Assembly: GCF_019049285.1 (NCBI RefSeq)
Contig: NZ_JAGMUL010000043.1
Location: 52,327-116,326 of the forward strand
Reading direction: 5' to 3'
Origin: Streptomyces sp. AC550_RSS872
GTDB lineage: Bacteria; Actinomycetota; Actinomycetes; Streptomycetales; Streptomycetaceae
Length of the DNA: 64,000 nucleotides
Shown here: positions 48,449 through 57,383 of the stretch, in pieces
How the letters are laid out: each line of letters starts with the position of its first letter
Position numbering within the stretch: position 1 is the stretch's first letter
The notes under the pieces: generated by a model
What the model saw: the letters and a program-made list of their open reading frames with translations, nothing else
The model's database searches: none
What the model was told of the DNA's origin: nothing
Position numbers and translations under genes: made by a program

Positions 48449-48946
48449 TCAGAGACCGCGCCCCATGAGCACGTCGTCCACATACGCCCCGTCCAGGAAG
48501 AACTCCTCGGGCAGAACCCCCTCCACCACGAACCCCTCGGACTCGTACAGCTTGCGGGCCGGTGTGTTGTGGCCGAGGACGCGCAGGGTGAGCCGGCGAG
48601 CGCCCCTGCGGCGGGCCTCCCCGACCGCCGCGCGGATCAGCGCCCGGCCCACGCCACGGCCACGGACCTCGTCGGCGACGGCGAGGCCCTGGATCTGCCG
48701 GACGTGCGCGTTGCAGGCGAGCGCGGTGGCAAGGGCCAGCCGGACGTAGCCGACGATGCGCCGTTCCGACTCCGCGACCAGATGGTCCTCGGGGGCGTGC
48801 CGCTCGTCGAAGAACGGCCGGTAGGGCGGCCGCGGTCGCGGCATGACCGAGTGCAGCGGGGACCACGTGACTCGGTCGAGACGGGCCAGCTCCTCCTCGT
48901 CGTCGGGCAGGGCGGCGCGTATACGGGGTACGTACGGATCGGACAT
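48449..48946 (-). CDS. GNAT-family N-acetyltransferase
   Basis: 165 aa from ATG 48946 (GTG 48955 is possible). GNAT fold with the acetyl-CoA-binding loop VADEVRGRGVGRALIRAA (R/Q-x-x-G-x-G/A) and C-terminal LYESEGFVVEGVLPEEFFLD. Likely acetylates a protein N-terminus, amine or small molecule; the exact target cannot be inferred. It is convergent with the MarP-like gene. Confidence 0.9.
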   Translation of the reverse strand: MSDPYVPRIRAALPDDEEELARLDRVTWSPLHSVMPRPRPPYRPFFDERHAPEDHLVAESERRIVGYVRLALATALACNAHVRQIQGLAVADEVRGRGVGRALIRAAVGEARRRGARRLTLRVLGHNTPARKLYESEGFVVEGVLPEEFFLDGAYVDDVLMGRGL

Positions 48947-49016
48947 GGGCGTCACCCTACGACCGGGGGCCGGGGAGCCGACCGGGATTCTGTGTGGTCA
49001 GAGGCAGGATGAGGTT

Positions 49017-49916
49017 ATGGAACTCTCAAGAATCGCGGTGGCCGGCTCCTCCGGGCTGATCGGCGGCGCCCTGGTGCGGTCCCTGGTCGCGGACGGGCAC
49101 GAGGTGGTGCGGCTGGTGCGCCGCGCGCCCCGTTCGGCGGACGAGGTCCGCTGGGATCCCGAGCGGCAGTACGTGGACGTGGCCGGGCTCGCCGGGTGCG
49201 ACGCCGTGGTCAATCTCGCCGGTGCGAACGTGGGCTCGCGGCGCTGGACGGAGGCGTACAAGGCGAAGCTCCGGAGCGGCCGCGTGCTGGGCACGGCGGC
49301 GCTCGCCAAGGCGATGGCCTCGCTGGACAAGCCGCCGCGGGTCTTCGTGAACGGCAGCGCGATCGGCTACTACGGCGGGACCGGCGAGCGGACCGTCGAC
49401 GAGGGCGCGCCGCCCGGGGAGGGCTTCCTGCCCTCGCTGGTCGTGGACTGGGAGGGTGCGGCGACGCCCGCGCAGGAGGCGGGCGTCCGGACGGTGTTCC
49501 CGCGCACGGGGCTGGTGGTGGCCCGGCGGGGCGGGGCCTGGGGACGGCTGTTCCCGCTGTTCAAGGCCGGGCTGGGCGGCCGCATGGGCGACGGGCGGCA
49601 GTACTGGTCGTTCGTCTCGCTGCACGACGAGGTGGCCGCGATCCGGCATCTGATCGACACCGACGGCCTGTCGGGGCCCTTCAACGTGACCGCACCGCAG
49701 CCGCTGACGAACCGTGAGATCACCGAAGTCATGGGGCGCGTGCTGCACCGACCGACCCTCTTGGCAGTCCCGGCGCCCGTCCTGCGCGCAGTCCTCGGCG
49801 AGATGGCCGGGGACGTACTGGGCAGCCAACGGGTCCTGCCGAAGCGCCTGCTGGAGTCGGGCTTCACCTTCGCGTTCCCGGACATCGAGGGGGCGATCCG
49901 GGCGGCCCTCGCGTAG
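49017..49916 (+). CDS. NAD(P)-dependent epimerase, TIGR01777 (YfcH/SulA) family
   Basis: 299 aa. Rossmann glycine motif IAVAGSSGLIGGALVRSL, catalytic-type YYGG region in SAIGYYGGTGERTVDEG, VVNLAGANVGSRRWTEAYK, then GLGGRMGDGRQYWSFVSLHD typical of the TIGR01777 group, and a C-terminal domain PVLRAVLGEMAGDVLGSQRV. ATG 49017 is chosen; the frame is open to 48843 but that extension overlaps the GNAT gene on the other strand. Physiological role unclear; members act on sugar nucleotides or are cell-division-linked in plastids. Confidence 0.92.
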   Translation: MELSRIAVAGSSGLIGGALVRSLVADGHEVVRLVRRAPRSADEVRWDPERQYVDVAGLAGCDAVVNLAGANVGSRRWTEAYKAKLRSGRVLGTAALAKAMASLDKPPRVFVNGSAIGYYGGTGERTVDEGAPPGEGFLPSLVVDWEGAATPAQEAGVRTVFPRTGLVVARRGGAWGRLFPLFKAGLGGRMGDGRQYWSFVSLHDEVAAIRHLIDTDGLSGPFNVTAPQPLTNREITEVMGRVLHRPTLLAVPAPVLRAVLGEMAGDVLGSQRVLPKRLLESGFTFAFPDIEGAIRAALA

Positions 49917-50118
49917 CGGAGGGGGCGGCGTGGCGGCCGCACAGTGACGCCCGAGCAGGAGCGGACGTCCGTATGCGACCGTCGTGCGACCGTGCTCTGT
50001 CCATGCGCGACTGTTTCTGACCGATCACGGCCCTAACCTCGACCCGAACTCGGGTATCTCCGACGCCTGTTGGGGGCATGACGTCTCCACCGGCCGCGCA
50101 AACCTCGAGGAGGGGCAC

Positions 50119-51501
50119 GTGCTTGAGCCCGCTTACCAGGCGGACGTCGTCATCGTGGGAGCCGGGGTCGCCGGACTCTCCGCGGCGCATCGGCTGACCA
50201 GCGCAGGAGTGAGGACCGCGGTCCTGGAGGCCGCCCCCTGTCCGGGCGGCCGCATGTCGACCGAGAAGGTCGACGGGTTCCGGCTCGACCGCATCGGACA
50301 GCTCCTGTCGACGTCGTATCCGGAACTGCGTCTGACACCCGGCCTCGACGCGCTGGCGCTGCGCACCTTCGCGCCGGGCGTACTGCTGCACAGCGACGGG
50401 CGCCGGCAGCGCGCGGGCGCGTTCGCCAAGCCACGGAGCGCGAGGGGCGCACTCCATGCGGTGCGCGCCCTGGCGAGCGCCCCCAGGACGCCCAGGACGG
50501 CTTCCGTACGCGGCATGCCCGGGCCGGCGACCCTGCCGAGGGTGCGCGCCGGCGCCCCGCTGGGCACCGCCGTCGACCAGGCCCGGCTCGGCGCCGCGCT
50601 CGCCCGTCTCGCCACCGCCCCCGTAGAACGGCTGCTGGCCCGCCCGGAGTTGCCGGCCGCGCAGGCCCTCGCGGAGCGCGGCGTCCCCACCCGCACGATC
50701 GACGGCTTCCTGCGGCCGCTGCTCGCCGCGCTGCTGTGCGACCCGGAACTGACGACCTCCAGCCGGTGCGCGGACCTGGCACTGCGCGCCTTCGCGAGCG
50801 GACGCCTGTGCGTGCCCGAGGGCGGCGCCGAGGCACTGCCGGAGCTGCTGGCCCAGGCACTGCCGCCGGGCACCGTGCACACCGGCGTACGCGTCACGTC
50901 GATCGCCACGACCTCCGTCACCACCGCCGAACACGGCGAGCTACGGTGCCGGGCCGTCCTGCTGGCGACGGACGCCCGGACCGCCGCCGAGCTCCTGCCC
51001 GGCCTGCGCGTACCCGACTTCCACCCGGTGACCGTCGTCCACCACACGACCGACGAACCGCCCACGACCGGCGCCTCGCTCCTGCTCGACGCCGACCGGG
51101 GCGGCCCGGTCGCCCACACGGCGGTGATCAGCCAGGTGGACCCGACCCGCGCACCGGCCGGCCGGGCACTCGTCTCCTCGACGGTCCTCGGCACCCCGTC
51201 GCCCGACATCGACACGGCCGTGCGCATGCACCTGTCCCGCCTCTACGGCACCTCCACCACGCGCTGGGAGACCCTCGCCGTACACCACACCCCGGAGGCC
51301 GTCCCCGCGATGCGCCCACCCCACGACCTGCGCCGCCCGGTACGCCTGCTGGCGGGCCTGTACGTCTGCGGCGACCACCGCGACACCAGCACCATCCAGG
51401 GCGCCCTGCACTCGGCCCACAGGGCCGCGGCGGCGATCCTGACGGACCTGGGGGCAGCGGGCTCACTGAACAGGGCTGAACCCTTAAAGGCGGCGGCGTA
51501 A
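50119..51501 (+). CDS. FAD-dependent oxidoreductase (amine oxidase/phytoene desaturase-like)
   Basis: 460 aa. N-terminal FAD motif VVIVGAGVAGLSAAHRLTSA followed by the second conserved Glu in VLEAAPCPGGRMSTEK; the C-terminal FAD motif GLYVCGDHRDTSTIQGALHS. GTG 50119 with GAGGAGGGG upstream. Long hydrophilic central region with the substrate domain. No carotenoid cluster is adjacent, so the substrate is unknown. The C-terminus (GSLNRAEPLKAAA) is followed by a copy of the intergenic repeat. Confidence 0.92.
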   Translation: MLEPAYQADVVIVGAGVAGLSAAHRLTSAGVRTAVLEAAPCPGGRMSTEKVDGFRLDRIGQLLSTSYPELRLTPGLDALALRTFAPGVLLHSDGRRQRAGAFAKPRSARGALHAVRALASAPRTPRTASVRGMPGPATLPRVRAGAPLGTAVDQARLGAALARLATAPVERLLARPELPAAQALAERGVPTRTIDGFLRPLLAALLCDPELTTSSRCADLALRAFASGRLCVPEGGAEALPELLAQALPPGTVHTGVRVTSIATTSVTTAEHGELRCRAVLLATDARTAAELLPGLRVPDFHPVTVVHHTTDEPPTTGASLLLDADRGGPVAHTAVISQVDPTRAPAGRALVSSTVLGTPSPDIDTAVRMHLSRLYGTSTTRWETLAVHHTPEAVPAMRPPHDLRRPVRLLAGLYVCGDHRDTSTIQGALHSAHRAAAAILTDLGAAGSLNRAEPLKAAA

Positions 51502-51502
51502 A

Positions 51503-51580
51503 CGCCCCAAGGGGCGCGGGGCTGTGTCGATTTGCGGCTCCGCCGCGGGCGCGACCAGCCACGACGAGAGCCGCACGCGG
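51503..51580 (-). repeat. Intergenic repeat, variant copy F (inverted)
   Basis: Reverse copy of the variant at 28521-28610: GGGGCGCGGGGCTGTGTCG, then TTTGCGGCTCCGCCGCG and GGCGCGACCAGCCACGAC. It lies in the convergent gap between the oxidoreductase and the NsdA-like gene. Confidence 0.75.
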
Positions 51581-51611
51581 CACACAACCGCTCGAAGTTA
51601 CGACGAGCCCC

Positions 51612-53051
51612 CTACAGCAACGCCGCCACCTTGTCCCGATACCCCCGCACCGGGGCCGCATCCCGATACGGCTCCAACCGACGCTCGAAGTCCCGGACAT
51701 ACTCAGCCGCCCGAACCGACCGCATCTCCGCGGCAGCGCCCGCAGCCTCCGCCCCCAGCACACACGCCTGATCGAGCTCACCCAGCCCCAGCCGCGCGGA
51801 GGCGAGCACGACCCGGCAGAACAGTCGACTGCGGGCATAGGCGGGGGCCCGCAGTTGCAGAGAGCGCTCGGCGTGCTGCGCCGCCGCCCGGAACTGCTGA
51901 AGATCCCGGTGGCAGTGCCCGAACTCGTCGGCGAGCTGCGCCTCGTCGAAGAACCGCGCCCAGTGCGGCACGTCGTCGCCGGGCCGCGCCGCTTCAAGGG
52001 CGCGCTCGGCCCGGACCAGGGAGGCCGTACAGGCGCGCACCTCGCCCAGTACGCCGTGCCCGCGCGCCTCGCACGCGTGCAGCAGGGCCTGCACGACCGG
52101 TGGCGCGCTGGTGCCCACGCCCTGCTGGGCCACCCGCGCGAGCTGGACGGCTTCACGGCCGTGCGCGAGGTAGACGGCCTGGCGGCTCATGGTGACCAGG
52201 ACGTACGAGCCGAACGCCCGGTCCCCGGCCGCCTGCGCGAGCCGTAGCGACTGCACGAAGTAGCGCTGGGCGAGCCCGTGCGCCGCGATGTCGAACGACG
52301 TCCAGCCCGCGAGCCTCGTGAGGTCGGCGGCGGCCTGGAACAGCCGGCGGCCGGTCTGCTCGCCGTAGGTGCCGCGCAGCATCGGCTCGCACTCGTGCTC
52401 CAGGTAGCGCACGAGCGCCTGGCGGGCGTGGCCGCCGCCGTACATGTCGTCGAGGGAGCGGAACAGCTCGCCGACCGACCTCAGCGCGGCGATGTCACCG
52501 CCGGTGACCTTCTGGCCGGGGCCGCGCTCGGCCTGGCTGCGCTGGCGGGGTACGGCCGCGGGGCGGCCCTGGACCGGGATGCGGGCGAGCGGTTCGCCCC
52601 GGGCGACCTTCTCGTCGGCGCGGCCGATCAGCCAGTCCCGGCTGGGCACGACGAGGCCGGCCGGCGTGAAGGCGATCTTGCGCAGTTCGGCGTGGCTGCC
52701 GGAGTCCTTGCGCCACAGCCCGCTGACGATGTCGACGGCCTCCTCGGGGGTCGCGGCGAACTCCAGCCCGGCGTAGACGGGAGCGCAGGCGTCCAGGCCG
52801 AGGTCCTGGGCGGAGAGCCGGCGGCCGAGGCGACGGGTGAAGACCTCGGCGATGAGGGCGGGCGTCGTGCCGCGCGGCTGCTGCCCGCGCAGCCAGCGGG
52901 TGACCGATGTCTTGTCGTATCTGAGATCAAGCCCGTGTTCGAGGCCGAGCTGGTCCACCCGGCGGGCGAGACCCGCGTTGGAGAATCCCGCTTCTGCGAT
53001 GAGCGCGGCGAGCTGGCGGTTGGGAGTGCGCTGCGCGGGTCGTTCCGTCAT
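51612..53051 (-). CDS. XRE/TPR transcriptional regulator, NsdA-like
   Basis: 479 aa. The N-terminal helix-turn-helix (TPNRQLAALIAEAGFSNAGL, RYDKTSVTRWLRGQQPRGTT) is the Streptomyces XRE type found in NsdA-like regulators of development and antibiotic production. The remainder is helical with TPR-like repeats (VQLARVAQQGVGTSAP, ALEAARPGDDVPHWARFFDE, LGELDQACVLGAEAAG). ATG 53051 with GGAGA 11 bases upstream; an in-frame extension to 53201 is rejected because it is Arg/Pro-rich. Divergent from lipB. Target unknown. Confidence 0.88.
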   Translation of the reverse strand: MTERPAQRTPNRQLAALIAEAGFSNAGLARRVDQLGLEHGLDLRYDKTSVTRWLRGQQPRGTTPALIAEVFTRRLGRRLSAQDLGLDACAPVYAGLEFAATPEEAVDIVSGLWRKDSGSHAELRKIAFTPAGLVVPSRDWLIGRADEKVARGEPLARIPVQGRPAAVPRQRSQAERGPGQKVTGGDIAALRSVGELFRSLDDMYGGGHARQALVRYLEHECEPMLRGTYGEQTGRRLFQAAADLTRLAGWTSFDIAAHGLAQRYFVQSLRLAQAAGDRAFGSYVLVTMSRQAVYLAHGREAVQLARVAQQGVGTSAPPVVQALLHACEARGHGVLGEVRACTASLVRAERALEAARPGDDVPHWARFFDEAQLADEFGHCHRDLQQFRAAAQHAERSLQLRAPAYARSRLFCRVVLASARLGLGELDQACVLGAEAAGAAAEMRSVRAAEYVRDFERRLEPYRDAAPVRGYRDKVAALL

Positions 53052-53332
53052 CTGCGGTGCGGTCTCCTGCCTTTGGGCCCTCGCCTGGCCGGTGCGGCCG
53101 CGGGTGCCCGGATTGCCGGTGAGCAGCCCTTTTGGCCTGCCCGAACGGCGCGAATGTAGCGGAGAGTAAGCAGTCGATCGCACATTTCGCCGCCCATTCA
53201 TCCGATCGTGTGAGGATTGCCCTACTGGGCTGACGCAGACCGTGAGACGTCACCCGAACAAGCCGGTCGTACAGTGGCGTAGGCACGCTTTGTGCCTTAC
53301 GACTTTCCGGTGCTTCTAGGGAGGCGCTTGCC

Positions 53333-54133
53333 GTGAGTGAGTTGCGGTTCGTCCGTATGGGGTTCGGCGCGGACGCCGTCGAGTACCAGGAGGCGTGGGA
53401 CGAGCAGCGCCGGGTGCACGCGGCGCGGTTCGAGGACGAGCTCCCCGACACGGTCCTGCTGCTCGAACACCCCCCGGTGTACACGGCGGGCCGGCGCACG
53501 GCGGACAACGAGCGGCCCCTGGACGGCACTCCGGTCATCGACGTGGACCGCGGCGGCAAGATCACCTGGCACGGCCCGGGCCAGCTCGTCGGCTACCCCA
53601 TCCAGAAGCTGCCCCGCCCCGTGGACGTCGTGGCGCACGTACGGCGTCTGGAGGAGGCCCTGATCCGCACCTGCGCGGAGTTCGGCCTGGAGACCAGCCG
53701 GGTCGAGGGCCGCAGCGGGGTCTGGGTCCTCGGCGACCCCGTGGAGCGGCGTCCGGCGCTCGGCGGCCTCGCCCTGGACTTCGACCCCCGGCTCACCGAC
53801 GAGGAGTTCGACCCGCGGCTGAACGGCCCCGCGTACGCCCCCTCCAACGCCGGCCAGCGGCGCGAGGACCGCAAGATCGCGGCGATCGGGATCCGGGTGG
53901 CGAAGGGCGTCACGATGCACGGCTTCGCACTGAACGTGAACCCGGACAACAAGTGGTTCGACCGGATCATCCCGTGCGGGATCCGGGACGCGGGGGTCGC
54001 CTCGCTGGCGGGCGAGCTCGGGCGGGACGTGACGATCGACGAGGTGCTGCCGGTGATGGAGCGGCACCTGAAGGACGTACTGGAGAACGCGGACCTGAAA
54101 CCCCGGGAGATCGACAAGACCCCGGCCGCATAA
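53333..54133 (+). CDS. lipB: Octanoyl-ACP:protein octanoyltransferase
   Basis: First step of lipoyl cofactor synthesis: moves octanoyl from acyl carrier protein to E2 or H-protein lysines. 266 aa from GTG 53333, with GGGAGG before it. Conserved motifs: DTVLLLEHPPVYTAGRR, RGGKITWHGPGQLVGYPI, the catalytic Lys in EDRKIAAIGIRVAKGVTMHG and the catalytic Cys in IIPCGI. The product is used by LipA (next gene) and the E2 K43/K173 15 kb upstream. Confidence 0.96.
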   Translation: MSELRFVRMGFGADAVEYQEAWDEQRRVHAARFEDELPDTVLLLEHPPVYTAGRRTADNERPLDGTPVIDVDRGGKITWHGPGQLVGYPIQKLPRPVDVVAHVRRLEEALIRTCAEFGLETSRVEGRSGVWVLGDPVERRPALGGLALDFDPRLTDEEFDPRLNGPAYAPSNAGQRREDRKIAAIGIRVAKGVTMHGFALNVNPDNKWFDRIIPCGIRDAGVASLAGELGRDVTIDEVLPVMERHLKDVLENADLKPREIDKTPAA

Positions 54134-54552
54134 CTCAACCCCGTTCCCTCGCCCCCGCCGCCCCTACCCGTCCCGTCCCTGGGTGCTCCGCCCCCAGACC
54201 CCCGCATCGGCCCTCCGGGCCTCGTCCTCAAACGCCGGACGGGCTGGAGAACTCAGCCCCTCCGGCGTTTGAGGAGCGGGGTCTGGGGCGGAGCCCCGGA
54301 AAGAGGCTCGGGCTGTATCGATATGCGGCTCCGCCGCGTGGGCGCGCCCCCCCACTCGCCCGCACCCGAAGAACGACCCGGGGTCGAAGGGGCGGAGCCC
54401 CTGGGGATGGGACGGGTAGGGGCGGCGGGGGCGAGGGAACGTGGGGTTCGGAGGAATGCGCCGACGTTCCGCAAGGTTGCCCAGCCCGGAGACGCAAAAC
54501 GCACGGGCGTACCCTGGTGTACGCCGAAGAATCGAAGCTACAGGGAGCCGAC
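54134..54552. other. lipB-lipA intergenic region (419 bp)
   Basis: No gene is seen. It is almost filled by the second long inverted-repeat element (54146-54437). Between the element and lipA lie about 115 bp that could hold a separate lipA promoter; no clear consensus was recognised. Confidence 0.6.
54146..54437. repeat. Long inverted-repeat element, copy 2 (292 bp)
   Basis: Perfect 29-bp ends at 54146-54174 and 54409-54437 with the same sequence as copy 1 (42443-42630). The inside contains two CTCAAACGCCGG-type cores (about 54225-54250 and 54253-54275) and a segment related to the repeat at 51503-51580 (54300-54345). The mosaic interior and shared ends suggest a mobile or recombining element. 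Confidence 0.85.
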
Positions 54553-55542
54553 GTGTCCGCAGTCTCACCCGACGGACGCAAGATGCTGCGCCTGGAGGTC
54601 CGCAACAGCCAGACCCCCATCGAGCGCAAGCCCGAGTGGATCAAGACCCGGGCGAAAATGGGTCCCGAGTACACGAAGATGCAGAACCTCGTGAAGAGCG
54701 AGGGCCTGCACACGGTCTGCCAGGAAGCCGGCTGCCCGAACATCTACGAGTGCTGGGAGGACCGCGAGGCGACCTTCCTCATCGGCGGCGACCAGTGCAC
54801 CCGCCGCTGCGACTTCTGCCAGATCGACACCGGCAAGCCCGAGGCCCTCGACCGCGACGAGCCGCGCCGCGTCGGCGAGTCCGTGGTCACCATGGACCTG
54901 AACTACGCCACCATCACCGGCGTCGCCCGCGACGACCTCCCCGACGGCGGCGCCTGGCTGTACGCCGAGACGGTCCGCCAGATCCACCAGCAGACGGCCG
55001 AGCGCGAGGCCGGCCGTACCAAGGTCGAGCTCCTCGCCCCCGACTTCAACGCCGTACCGGAGCTCCTGGAGGAGGTCTTCGCCTCCCGCCCCGAGGTCTT
55101 CGCGCACAACGTCGAGACGGTCCCCCGGATCTTCAAGCGCATCCGCCCCGGCTTCCGCTACGAGCGCTCCCTGAAGGTCATCACCGAGGCCCGCGACTAC
55201 GGCCTGGTCACCAAGTCCAACCTCATCCTCGGCATGGGCGAGACCCGCGAGGAGATCAGCGAGGCGCTCCAGCAGCTGCACGACGCCGGCTGCGAGCTGG
55301 TGACCATCACGCAGTACCTGCGCCCGTCCGTCCGCCACCACCCCGTGGAGCGCTGGGTCAAGCCGCAGGAGTTCGTGGAGCTGAAGCAGGAGGCCGACGA
55401 GATCGGCTTCTCGGGCGTCATGTCCGGGCCCCTGGTGCGCTCCTCGTACCGCGCCGGACGGCTCTACCAGATGGCCATCGAACAGCGCCGCTCAGCTGCT
55501 CCGCAGCGGGGCGGTTCCTACGTCGCCTCGCAAGCCGTCTGA
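54553..55542 (+). CDS. lipA: Lipoyl synthase (radical SAM)
   Basis: Inserts two sulfurs into octanoyl-E2 or H-protein to form lipoate. 329 aa. The auxiliary cluster motif is TVCQEAGCPNIYECWE (Cys-x4-Cys-x5-Cys) and the radical SAM motif is CTRRCDFC (Cys-x3-Cys-x2-Cys). Further: ATITGVARDDLPDGGAWLYA, SLKVITEARDYGLVTKSN, MGETREEI. GTG 54553 with AGGGAG about 6 bases upstream. Separated from lipB by a 292-bp inverted-repeat element, so it may have its own promoter. The long in-frame opening upstream is non-coding. Confidence 0.97.
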   Translation: MSAVSPDGRKMLRLEVRNSQTPIERKPEWIKTRAKMGPEYTKMQNLVKSEGLHTVCQEAGCPNIYECWEDREATFLIGGDQCTRRCDFCQIDTGKPEALDRDEPRRVGESVVTMDLNYATITGVARDDLPDGGAWLYAETVRQIHQQTAEREAGRTKVELLAPDFNAVPELLEEVFASRPEVFAHNVETVPRIFKRIRPGFRYERSLKVITEARDYGLVTKSNLILGMGETREEISEALQQLHDAGCELVTITQYLRPSVRHHPVERWVKPQEFVELKQEADEIGFSGVMSGPLVRSSYRAGRLYQMAIEQRRSAAPQRGGSYVASQAV

Positions 55543-55799
55543 TGGCACGGAGTGCCACTGCGTGCGTGTGAATCTGCGCACAAGCAACTACCCCTCGGTA
55601 GCCGCCGATTGACGCGGTCCTGGACGTCCCCGCAGATAGGGGGCCCATCAGGGCCGCGTCAAGCATTTCGGGCCACACATCAAGGCTTCATTGGTGTTTG
55701 ACCGGTCGGTCACGCCCTGGTAACACCAATCAGTGACCCTGGTTGTACACCCCGTGCACCACTCACCGAAGCCGCCATTCCCGAGGGGGGACCTCCACC

Positions 55800-56000
55800 A
55801 TGCAGGCCGCGCCCGTTCGCGCCACCGCCATCCCGTCGTTCACCACTGCACTGCGTGCCGTCGAGTCGCTGCTCATGAGCAGCGGTCAGCGCACCGCCCG
55901 TCGCAACGCCTGGACGTCCGTGCTGGAGGACCGCCGTCGCGCCAAGGACCGGGTCGAGGCACAGCGCGTCCTGGACCAGGTCACCGTCGTCCGCCCCTGA
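55800..56000 (+). CDS. Small hypothetical protein
   Basis: 66-aa basic protein, MQAAPVRATAIPSFTTALRA, then VESLLMSSGQRTARRNAWTS and VLEDRRRAKDRVEAQRVLDQ. It is helical-looking in its second half. ATG 55800 follows GGGGGG with a 10-nt gap. It has protein-like composition and lies between lipA and the DUF4191 gene, same strand. No known motif. Confidence 0.75.
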   Translation: MQAAPVRATAIPSFTTALRAVESLLMSSGQRTARRNAWTSVLEDRRRAKDRVEAQRVLDQVTVVRP

Positions 56001-56065
56001 CCCCTCCCCCCTCCGTCACGGCACCGCCGTCGTCGGTGCTCCCCGGGCCACGTAGACTTCGTGGC

Positions 56066-56767
56066 ATGGCGAGGAAGGACACGGCAGCGGACGCTGCGAA
56101 CCCCGGGCGACTCAAGCAGATCGCTCTGACCTACAAGATGACCCGCAGGGCCGACAAGAAGATCGGTCTTGTACTCGCGGCTGTCGGAATCGTCACCTTC
56201 GGTGTCTTCCTCGCGATCGGTTTCTTGATCGGTCACCCCATCTATCTCGGCATCCTGGGCCTGCTGCTCGCCTTCCTCGCGTCGGCGATCGTGTTCGGGC
56301 GCCGGGCCGAGCGGGCGGCCTTCGGGCAGATGGAGGGCCAGCCGGGCGCGGCGGCCGCCGTACTGGACAACATCGGCCGCGGCTGGACGACGACCCCAGC
56401 GGTGGCGATGAACCGCAGCCAGGACGTGGTGCACCGGGCCGTCGGCAAGGCCGGCATCGTCCTGGTCGCCGAGGGCAACCCGAACCGGGTGAAGAGCCTG
56501 CTGGCCGCCGAGAAGAAGAAGATGAACCGCATCGTCGCGGACGTGCCGGTGCACGATCTGATCGTCGGCGTCGGCGAGGGCCAGGTCTCGCTGAAGAAGC
56601 TGCGGACCACCATGCTGAAGCTGCCCCGCGTACTGACCGGCCCCCAGGTGACCGCCACCAACGACCGGCTGAAGGCCATGGGCGACCTGATGAGCAACAT
56701 GCCGTTGCCGAAGGGGCCCATGCCCAAGGGCATGAAGCTGCCGAAGGGCGGACCGAAGGCCCGTTGA
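56066..56767 (+). CDS. DUF4191 family membrane protein
   Basis: 233 aa. Basic N-terminus (MARKDTAADAANPGRLKQIA), two membrane helices (about 35-55 and 60-80: LVLAAVGIVTFGVFLAIGFL and IYLGILGLLLAFLASAIVF), then a cytoplasmic domain with GRGWTTTPAVAMNRSQDVVH and the Pro/Lys/Gly-rich C-terminal tail MPLPKGPMPKGMKLPKG. This is the actinobacterial DUF4191 family; function unknown. ATG 56066. The following terminator separates it from the RDD gene. Confidence 0.9.
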   Translation: MARKDTAADAANPGRLKQIALTYKMTRRADKKIGLVLAAVGIVTFGVFLAIGFLIGHPIYLGILGLLLAFLASAIVFGRRAERAAFGQMEGQPGAAAAVLDNIGRGWTTTPAVAMNRSQDVVHRAVGKAGIVLVAEGNPNRVKSLLAAEKKKMNRIVADVPVHDLIVGVGEGQVSLKKLRTTMLKLPRVLTGPQVTATNDRLKAMGDLMSNMPLPKGPMPKGMKLPKGGPKAR

Positions 56768-56791
56768 TCTCCCTCGCACGAGAAAGCTCGT

Positions 56792-56837
56792 ACGAGGAAG
56801 GGGGCGCCCGGATCACTCCGGGCGCCCCCTTCCTCGT
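56792..56837. terminator. Strong bidirectional terminator
   Basis: Perfect 20-bp arms (56792-56811 and 56818-56837, starting ACGAGGAAGGGGGCGC) with a 6-nt loop, between the convergent DUF4191 and RDD genes. Confidence 0.95.
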
Positions 56838-56852
56838 GCTCTCGTACGACTG

Positions 56853-57320
56853 CTAGATGCGCACTTCCACGGTCCGCGCCAGCCGGTCGTGCAGGCCGCG
56901 CCCGTCGCGGTCCCAGATCAGGGCCGGGATCGCCACGCACAGCAGGGCCGTGCGCACCAGGGCGCGCAGCGGGTTGACCGTGCCGGTCTCCAGGGTGACC
57001 ACGCGGAGGCCGAAGAGGCGCTTGCCCGGGGTGAAGCCGACGGTGCCGACGGTCAGGACGCCCATCAGGAAGAAGAGGAGCAGCGCCCAGTTGCTGGTCG
57101 CCTGGCCGTAGCCGTCGGTGATGAGACCGTATGCGATCAACAGGCTGATGCCCCAGTCGACGGCCAGCGCTCCGAGCCGCCGTCCCGGGCGGGCGATGGA
57201 GCCCGGCCCCTCCTGCGGAAGGCCGAGTTGCTGACCCCGGTATCCGAAGTCGACACCCGCGTCCTCGGCGGCCGCGCGGGGGCCCGAGAGCCAGGATCCG
57301 ATTGCTTGCCTCTTGTCCAC
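56853..57320 (-). CDS. RDD family membrane protein
   Basis: 155 aa with the RDD hallmark: Arg-Arg in RPGRRLGALAVDWGISLLIA, Asp in the helix, and DGRGLHDRLARTVEVRI at the C-terminus. Two or three membrane helices (LGALAVDWGISLLIAYGLIT, NWALLLFFLMGVLTVGTV, LRALVRTALLCVAIPALIWD). Start GTG 57320. RDD proteins may transport small ions or substrates; role unknown. It is divergent from glnA. Confidence 0.9.
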   Translation of the reverse strand: MDKRQAIGSWLSGPRAAAEDAGVDFGYRGQQLGLPQEGPGSIARPGRRLGALAVDWGISLLIAYGLITDGYGQATSNWALLLFFLMGVLTVGTVGFTPGKRLFGLRVVTLETGTVNPLRALVRTALLCVAIPALIWDRDGRGLHDRLARTVEVRI

Positions 57321-57383
57321 GCATCCACGGTACTGGGCGCGTTTTGCGATACGGACAGGTGGGGTGCGGTACGGGATGTCCGG

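Noticed and set aside
47177..49012. 611-aa open frame on the plus strand over the MarP-like gene
   Set aside because: A shifted frame of the MarP-like and GNAT region with Arg/Gly-rich sequence; the overlapping frame has a complete protease triad.
42443..54437. Paired inverted-repeat elements considered as an IS or composite transposon
   Set aside because: No transposase is present inside or nearby and the 11.5 kb between them holds core genes; treated as non-autonomous or REP-like repeats.
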